From: Armatimonadota bacterium
GTDB lineage: Bacteria; Armatimonadota; UBA5829
DNA length: 36,159 bases
Direction of reading: 5' to 3'
Assembly: GCA_012522575.1 (NCBI GenBank)
Contig: JAAYKE010000011.1
Coordinates: forward strand, 1-36,159
Part shown: piece after piece, positions 31,451-36,159 of the stretch
How positions within the stretch are numbered: position 1 is the first letter of the stretch
Layout: every line of letters begins with the position of its first letter
Translations under genes and position numbers: made by a program
Notes under the pieces: model-generated
The model's input: only the letters and a program-made list of their open reading frames with translations
What the model was told of the DNA's origin: nothing
Database searches by the model: none

Positions 31451-31519
31451 GCGGCGATTCGGAGATCTCCGCCTATCGTAGAAGGGACTGGCCGAGACGG
31501 AGATCGGCCACACAAACCA
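31451..31519 (+). repeat. Element E, copy 2, and adjoining hairpin in the nuoI-nuoJ spacer
   Basis: GGCGG (31451-31455) opens a run with core GGCGATTCGGAGATC (31454-31468) and an outer CCGCC, giving an imperfect hairpin around the palindrome CGGAGATCTCCG, which includes an AGATCT. A second hairpin, GGCCGA and TCGGCC, lies at about 31490-31509. The core is shared with 27388-27402. Confidence 0.6.
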
Positions 31520-31520
31520 T

Positions 31521-31605
31521 GTCATTTCGAGCGCAGCGAGAAATCTGCTTTTAAAGAAAACATGAAGGGAAAAAGCAGATTCCTCGGCATTCGCCTCGGA
31601 ATGAC
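31521..31605 (+). repeat. Long imperfect palindrome (full dispersed repeat) inside the nuo operon
   Basis: The left arm (31521-31552, GTCATTTCGAGCGCAGCGAG then AAATCTGCTTTT) and the right arm (31564-31605, ending CCTCGGAATGAC) are imperfect inverted copies, giving a hairpin of about 85 bases with ends GTCATT and AATGAC. The right arm matches 27319-27360 with a single base changed; the left arm, reversed, matches 36100-36132 with a single base changed. This is a REP/MITE-like mobile or structural element without coding capacity, placed between nuoI and nuoJ. Confidence 0.8.
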
Positions 31606-31683
31606 AAAATCGGGCGCGCGGTGCGAGTAATGACGAAATTGAATAGAGGGCTTTAGCAATTCGCCCTTCTGCCTTGAGAGTAT

Positions 31684-32229
31684 ATGCACATTTTTGGGTT
31701 TGAGATAACTGGATACCAACTTGCCTTTGTGGCGATTTCGGGGGTTACCGTTATTGCTGCGCTGGGTGTCGTGCTGGTTCCCAATATCCTGCGGGCTGCC
31801 CTGCTTTTGGGTCTGACACTGATCGGCGTTGCGGGGTTGTTTGTGCTGATGAACGCGCCTTTTCTTGCGGCTGTGCAGATTATGATCTATGTCGGCGCGA
31901 TAACCACTATGATCATTCTGGCCGTGTTTTTATCTAACCAGGTGATGAGAATCGGGTTTTCGCAGGCTATTTATAATCCCATACTTGCAGCAGGAGCGGC
32001 GGGGATTTTATTCGCCTTTTTATTTATTACGGTGGCCAACTCGGTTTGGATCAACGATCCTCGCAATATAATTGCCGCAGGACCTGCCAACAGTGATGTG
32101 GGCGTGGAGGCTATTTCGAGGGCGCTGCTGCAGCCTTATGTGTTCCCGTTTGAGCTGGCCTCGGTGCTGCTGCTGGCGGTGCTGGTCGGCTCGGTAGTGA
32201 TCGCCAAGGAGGATAAACCGGGTGCATAG
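31684..32229 (+). CDS. nuoJ: NADH-quinone oxidoreductase subunit J
   Basis: A 181-residue membrane subunit of complex I with five hydrophobic segments; it lies next to NuoK and helps link quinone chemistry to proton pumping. The conserved third segment is visible (FLAAVQIMIYVGAITTMIIL then AVFL), with the pi-bulge region typical of ND6/NuoJ. GAGAG is four bases before ATG 31684. The 3' end overlaps the GTG start of nuoK by eight bases. Upstream are a 257-base repeat-bearing spacer and then nuoI. Confidence 0.95.
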   Translation: MHIFGFEITGYQLAFVAISGVTVIAALGVVLVPNILRAALLLGLTLIGVAGLFVLMNAPFLAAVQIMIYVGAITTMIILAVFLSNQVMRIGFSQAIYNPILAAGAAGILFAFLFITVANSVWINDPRNIIAAGPANSDVGVEAISRALLQPYVFPFELASVLLLAVLVGSVVIAKEDKPGA

Positions 32230-32545
32230 CGCTTATGGGATTCCGATATGGTGGTTTTTGACCGTGGGTGCGATGCTGTTTTGTATCGGGCTGATGGGAA
32301 TGATGATTCGCCGAAGCGCGGTCGGGATGCTGTTGTCCATCGAACTTATGCTGAACGCTGCCAACATTAACCTCGTCGCGTTTGGATCATATCTGAAAAC
32401 ACCCGTAATAGCGGGACAGATATTCACGATTTTTGTTATTACACTCGCTGCTGCCGAGGCCGCTGTCGGGCTTGCGATAGTGATAAACATATACCGCCTG
32501 GAGCAGCATATCGACGCGGATAAGATAACCGCGATGAAGCTGTGA
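32222..32545 (+). CDS. nuoK: NADH-quinone oxidoreductase subunit K
   Basis: A 107-residue membrane subunit of complex I with three hydrophobic segments. The family Glu residues of the proton path are seen in SIELMLNAANINLVAFG (segment 2) and in the helix ending AAAEAAVGLAIVINIYR. The GTG at 32222 overlaps the end of nuoJ by eight bases, and AAGGAGGA is eight bases upstream, inside nuoJ, so nuoJ and nuoK are translated together. The N-terminal MHSAYGIPIWWFLTVGAMLF is usual for this family. Confidence 0.96.
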   Translation: MHSAYGIPIWWFLTVGAMLFCIGLMGMMIRRSAVGMLLSIELMLNAANINLVAFGSYLKTPVIAGQIFTIFVITLAAAEAAVGLAIVINIYRLEQHIDADKITAMKL

Positions 32546-32554
32546 TGTTGATTT

Positions 32555-34597
32555 ATGACTGAAATTGCCTGGCTGATACCAATAATACCGGTTATTGCGT
32601 TCGTGATGATAATCGCGTTCGGGCGCAGGCTGCCCGGCGAAGGCGCTTATATCGCGATTGCTGGTATGCTGGCGTCGCTTGGGATGTCGATTGCACTGGC
32701 GGGGCAGTGGTTTGCGCAAGCTCATACGGAGCCGTTCAGCAAATCGGCGAACTGGATGCCGGGGCTGAGCGTGAATATGGGCTACAGCGTCGATGCGCTT
32801 AGCTGCGTGATGCTGCTGGTGGTGACAATTGTCGCGTCGATGGTGATGATCTACTCCATCGGATATATGCACGGCGATAAAAGATTTCCGCGATATTTTG
32901 CCTATCTTTCTCTTTTTGCGGCGGCGATGCTGACGCTGGTGATCGCCAATAATATCCTGCTGATGTTTATGGCCTGGGAACTGGTCGGGCTGACGTCGTA
33001 TCTGCTGATCGGGTTCTGGTTCGAGAAGCGGTCGGCGATGCGGGCGGCGAAAAAGGCGTTTCTGGTGACCAGGGTCGGGGACGTCGGATTTCTTGCCGGT
33101 CTGGTATTGCTGTATCTGCACACCGGCTCGTTCGATTTGTTCGGTGCGACGGGGATATTTGAAAATCTAAGCAAAATGCAAGTGATCGGCCCGCTGGGAC
33201 TTAGCCTGGCAGGGCTGGCTGGGTTGCTGCTGTTCTGCGGAGCAATAGGAAAGAGCGCTCAGTTCCCGCTGCATATCTGGCTGCCGGATGCGATGGAAGG
33301 CCCTACGCCGGTGTCGGCGCTGATCCACGCGGCTACGATGGTGGCGGCGGGCGTATATCTGGTTGCGAGAATGTATCCGGTGTTTCTTGCGGATACGAGT
33401 CATATTGCGCTGAATGTGGTCGCTTATGTGGGAGCGTTCACTGCGCTGTTCGCGGCCTCGATAGGCATCGCGCAAAACGACATAAAGCGCGTGCTGGCGT
33501 ATTCCACGGTGAGTCAGCTTGGATATATGATTATGGCGCTGGGCGTGTTGGGTTATGTCGCGGCGATATTCCACCTGATGACCCATGCGTTCTTTAAGGC
33601 GCAGCTCTTCCTCGGATCGGGCAGCGTCATTCACGGAACCGGCACGCAGGACATACGGCAGATGGGTGGCCTGCGCAAAAAGATGCCGTGGACCTATTGG
33701 ACTTTTCTTATCTCGACACTGTCGCTGTGCGGAATCCCGTTCACTGCGGGCGGATTCAGCAAGGAAGAGATACTTACCGTCGCGTTTGCCAACAACCCCA
33801 TCATCTTCTTCGCGGGCACACTTGGCGCATTTATGACCGCGTTTTACATGTTCCGATTGGTCTACAAGACCTTCCACGGTGAACCGCGGAATAAGGACGT
33901 TCACGCGCACGAGTCCCCGAAGGTGATGCTCGTGCCATTGGGGATTCTGGCGGGTTTGGCGATTGTCGCCGGATTCGTCGGCACGCCGTTTAATAATCTG
34001 TTTGAACACAGCATGATCCCAGTGCTGGGCGCACAGTTCGCAGGTGAGCTGGAGCGTTCGATGAACGGTTTTGCGCCGGGGTTCAATCTGATTGTGTTCG
34101 CCATTGCTACAACCGCTGCGCTAGGCGGAATCGGACTGGCGACGATCATCTGGCTGGTACCGATTCTGAAAATTGAGAAGCTTGAGAGGCCATTCGGGTG
34201 GCTGGCAAAGCTGGTCGAGAACAAGTACTATATCGATGAATTTTACAACGCGACGATTATCCGCGCACTGATGATCTCGGCGGCGGTGGCGTATTGGTTC
34301 GATAGGTGGGTGATCGACTATCTGATCGTGAACGGTGTCGGTTATCTGACGCTGGTCGCATCGGCGGCTTGGAGTTGGTTTGACAGGAACGTTGTGGATG
34401 GGCTGGTGAACCTGGTGGCGTGGACCACCGGGTTTGTCGGTCGCAGTATTCGATATTTGCAGACCGGAGTCACGCAGCAGTATATGTTCTTGCTGGTGGT
34501 TTCGGTTTTGATAATCAGCCTGGCTGTGCTGGGCGTTGCGATGTTGAGCGGTGACAGGGCGGAGGCAGCATGGATTCACTTATCCTTCCGATTTTAA
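32555..34597 (+). CDS. nuoL: NADH-quinone oxidoreductase subunit L (antiporter-like)
   Basis: A 680-residue complex I proton-pumping subunit of the Mrp antiporter type, with about 16 hydrophobic segments and a long lateral helix at the C-terminus. Conserved Glu and Lys of the channel are seen in MFMAWELVGLTSYLLIGFW and in GKSAQFPLHIWLPDAMEGPT, with ALIHAATMVAAGVYL, VLAYSTVSQLGYMIMALG, and HAFFKAQLFLGSGSVIHGT following. Mildly longer than the usual size, mainly at the C-terminal end after the lateral helix. It starts nine bases after nuoK stops. Its last 28 bases overlap the start of nuoM. Confidence 0.97.
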   Translation: MTEIAWLIPIIPVIAFVMIIAFGRRLPGEGAYIAIAGMLASLGMSIALAGQWFAQAHTEPFSKSANWMPGLSVNMGYSVDALSCVMLLVVTIVASMVMIYSIGYMHGDKRFPRYFAYLSLFAAAMLTLVIANNILLMFMAWELVGLTSYLLIGFWFEKRSAMRAAKKAFLVTRVGDVGFLAGLVLLYLHTGSFDLFGATGIFENLSKMQVIGPLGLSLAGLAGLLLFCGAIGKSAQFPLHIWLPDAMEGPTPVSALIHAATMVAAGVYLVARMYPVFLADTSHIALNVVAYVGAFTALFAASIGIAQNDIKRVLAYSTVSQLGYMIMALGVLGYVAAIFHLMTHAFFKAQLFLGSGSVIHGTGTQDIRQMGGLRKKMPWTYWTFLISTLSLCGIPFTAGGFSKEEILTVAFANNPIIFFAGTLGAFMTAFYMFRLVYKTFHGEPRNKDVHAHESPKVMLVPLGILAGLAIVAGFVGTPFNNLFEHSMIPVLGAQFAGELERSMNGFAPGFNLIVFAIATTAALGGIGLATIIWLVPILKIEKLERPFGWLAKLVENKYYIDEFYNATIIRALMISAAVAYWFDRWVIDYLIVNGVGYLTLVASAAWSWFDRNVVDGLVNLVAWTTGFVGRSIRYLQTGVTQQYMFLLVVSVLIISLAVLGVAMLSGDRAEAAWIHLSFRF

Positions 34598-36081
34598 CAT
34601 TTTTCCCGCTGCTCGGTGCGGTGATACTACTTTTTATGCCGAAAGAGAAACCGGGCGCGATCAAACTGACGTCGATTCTGGTCAGTCTGGCTCCGCTGGC
34701 GATCTCGATTTGGCTCTGGATTGCCTATGACCGCACCGCGGCGGCGTTTCCAAATGGAAGTCAGTTTGGGATAAATGCGGCGTGGATTCCCTCGCTCGGC
34801 GTTTCGTTCAAGATGGGCGTGGACGGCCTGAGCATACCCCTGATCTTCATCACGACCCTGCTGACCACGTTGAGCCTGATCTACTCGACCTTTATCGACC
34901 TGCGGCCAAAGGAATTCTTCTGGATGTTCCTGCTGTTGGAAACCGGGATGCTGGGCGTATTTACCGCGCTGGACTTTGTGCTGTTTTTCGTATTCTGGGA
35001 GGTCTCGCTGGTTCCGATGTATTTCCTGATCGGCATTTGGGGCGGGCCGCGCAGGGAATATGCCGCGATCAAATTCTTTATTTACACGATGGTGGCCAGT
35101 ATGGCTATGCTGCTGGCTATTTTGGGGCTGTATTTCACGAGCGGAAACACGTTTGACATGCAAAAGATCGCCCTGGCGAACCCGTTTGCATCTCCGTCGC
35201 TGATCGGGTCGCTGGTATTCTGGGGATTGTTTCTGGGGTTCGCGGTCAAGACTCCGATGTTCCCGTTCCATACGTGGCTGCCCGATGCGCACGTCGAAGC
35301 TCCTACCGCAGGCTCGGTGATTTTGGCAGGGGTTCTGCTTAAGATGGGGACTTACGGGTTTATGCGAATCCTGATGCCTATAATGCCGCAACAGTTCCAG
35401 CAGTACTGGTGGATAATCGCGCTGGTTTCGGTGGTATCGATAAAATATGGCGCGTCTGTCCCGATGGCGCAAAGCGACCTCAAGAAGCTGATCGCGTATT
35501 CGTCGATGAACCACATGGGATATGTGACGCTGGGTTGTGCGGTTGCAGGGGCGGGCGTGGCCGGAGTCAGCGAACATGCGCGGACTCTTGCTCTCAACGG
35601 AGCACAGATGCAGGCGTTTAGCCACGGCCTGATCACGGGCGCGTTGTTCTTTTTGGTCGGCATATTGTATGAGCGCGCGCATACCCGCAACCTCGCTGAT
35701 TTCGGAGGACTGGGAGCGAAGATTCCTATATATACGGGAATGCTGGCGTTTTGCAGCTTTGCATCGTTGTGGCTGCCGGGTATGACCGGGTTTATAGCCG
35801 AGCTTTCGGTGCTGGTTGGAACCTATAACATAAGCCCGCTGTTCGCAGGGCTGGCGCTGATCGGGATTGTGATGACGGCGGCTTATATGCTGTGGATGAT
35901 GCAACGGGTGTTGCTTGGGCCGCTTAATCCGAAGTGGGAAAATATGCCGGATGCTGACGGCAGGGAGATCGTGAGCCTCGCGCCGCTGATGGCTCTTATG
36001 CTGCTGTTTGGTGTCCTGCCCGGCCCGCTGTTTGCGTTTTTCTCGAATGCGTCCGGGGCTATTTTGGGGCTGTTTCATTAG
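34570..36081 (+). CDS. nuoM: NADH-quinone oxidoreductase subunit M (antiporter-like)
   Basis: A 503-residue complex I proton-pumping subunit with 14 hydrophobic segments. The channel motifs are seen in FKMGVDGLSIPLIFITTLL, FFVFWEVSLVPMYFLIGIWG, KTPMFPFHTWLPDAHVEAPT, LAGVLLKMGTYGFMRI, and KKLIAYSSMNHMGYVTLG, with the conserved Glu and Lys in the expected places. GGAGG lies four bases before ATG 34570, inside nuoL, in another reading frame, so translation is coupled. It ends in TAG 18 bases before a dispersed repeat half unit; nuoN would be expected next but is not in the window up to 36159. Confidence 0.97.
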   Translation: MDSLILPILTFFPLLGAVILLFMPKEKPGAIKLTSILVSLAPLAISIWLWIAYDRTAAAFPNGSQFGINAAWIPSLGVSFKMGVDGLSIPLIFITTLLTTLSLIYSTFIDLRPKEFFWMFLLLETGMLGVFTALDFVLFFVFWEVSLVPMYFLIGIWGGPRREYAAIKFFIYTMVASMAMLLAILGLYFTSGNTFDMQKIALANPFASPSLIGSLVFWGLFLGFAVKTPMFPFHTWLPDAHVEAPTAGSVILAGVLLKMGTYGFMRILMPIMPQQFQQYWWIIALVSVVSIKYGASVPMAQSDLKKLIAYSSMNHMGYVTLGCAVAGAGVAGVSEHARTLALNGAQMQAFSHGLITGALFFLVGILYERAHTRNLADFGGLGAKIPIYTGMLAFCSFASLWLPGMTGFIAELSVLVGTYNISPLFAGLALIGIVMTAAYMLWMMQRVLLGPLNPKWENMPDADGREIVSLAPLMALMLLFGVLPGPLFAFFSNASGAILGLFH

Positions 36082-36099
36082 CCCGGGAATCGTCAATCG

Positions 36100-36132
36100 A
36101 AAAAGCGGATTTCTCGCTGCGCTCGAAATGAC
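36100..36132 (+). repeat. Dispersed intergenic repeat, half unit C
   Basis: AAAAAGCGGATTTCTCGCTG and CGCTCGAAATGAC together are the reverse complement of the left arm of the 31521-31605 palindrome with a single base changed. Located 18 bases after the nuoM stop, before the end of the window. Confidence 0.75.
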
Positions 36133-36159
36133 GACAGATATTATTTGCAACTAATACTA

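Noticed and set aside
33167-34009. 280-codon minus-strand open frame opposite nuoL
   Set aside because: Same reason: antisense to a well-conserved gene, low-complexity basic product, no ribosome site.
34627-36150. 507-codon open frame on the minus strand, opposite nuoM
   Set aside because: It is the antisense shadow of nuoM; its product is dominated by Arg, Gln and His with no motif, while the plus strand gives a clear complex I subunit.
1-36159. tRNA, rRNA, CRISPR, transposase or integrase genes
   Set aside because: None was recognised on either strand; the only repeats are short intergenic palindromes.

Overview
The window reads as a bacterial chromosome segment of moderately high GC, densely coded on both strands, with clear Shine-Dalgarno sites and frequent TTG starts. 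No rRNA, tRNA, CRISPR array, transposase or phage gene was seen. No gene settles the taxonomy. The mix of many exported repeat-poor proteins (fibronectin III, OB-like, STN-like and beta-propeller types), GHL-type glycosyl-hydrolase-like proteins, a UroD-family methyltransferase-like protein, long-form HPF and a nuoHIJKLM block would suit an Armatimonadota-like or related environmental lineage. That assignment is an inference only.

Layout. 1-4 kb: a NodB polysaccharide deacetylase whose lipoprotein leader carries two in-frame stops, then (minus) two exported proteins sharing an OB-like module. 4.1-9.3 kb: a uronate-isomerase-like amidohydrolase followed in frame by an M14 carboxypeptidase (plus), converging on a beta-propeller exported protein and an MFS transporter (minus). 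Both gene pairs join at the same TAG|TTG hexamer. 9.5-11.3 kb: hybrid cluster protein (hcp) with a CRP/FNR-type palindrome placed where a class II activator would bind, ending in a strong terminator. 11.3-12.9 kb: a compact type II restriction-modification pair of the BglII/BstYI kind (minus). 13-15 kb: a metal-dependent amidohydrolase, the GTPase EngB/YsxC and a membrane-anchored coiled-coil protein.

15-22.2 kb: five minus-strand genes, three of them clearly exported (an STN-domain protein, a GHL10 hydrolase and an Ig-like-repeat protein), plus a small acidic protein and a coiled-coil protein. The gaps between them hold promoters and stable hairpins. 22.4-25.1 kb (plus): ribosome hibernation factor HPF, class II ketose-bisphosphate aldolase and a PfkB-type sugar-phosphate kinase, a likely sugar-phosphate or glycolytic set. 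25.1-29.7 kb: a repeat-bearing noncoding stretch, an exported protein of unknown function, a UroD-family protein and a large GHL/GH42-like hydrolase. 29.8-36.1 kb: nuoH-nuoI-nuoJ-nuoK-nuoL-nuoM, the membrane arm of respiratory complex I, under a near-consensus promoter. nuoA-G are not adjacent; nuoN may lie beyond the window.

Dispersed palindromic repeats occur only between genes (around 25.2, 27.3, 31.5 and 36.1 kb), including one inside the nuo operon between nuoI and nuoJ. The least ordinary items are the doubly interrupted deacetylase leader, the paired TAG|TTG junctions, the BglII/BstYI-like system, the hcp operator geometry, and the repeat and hairpin elements in the spacers. I did not find a clearly new multi-gene system.
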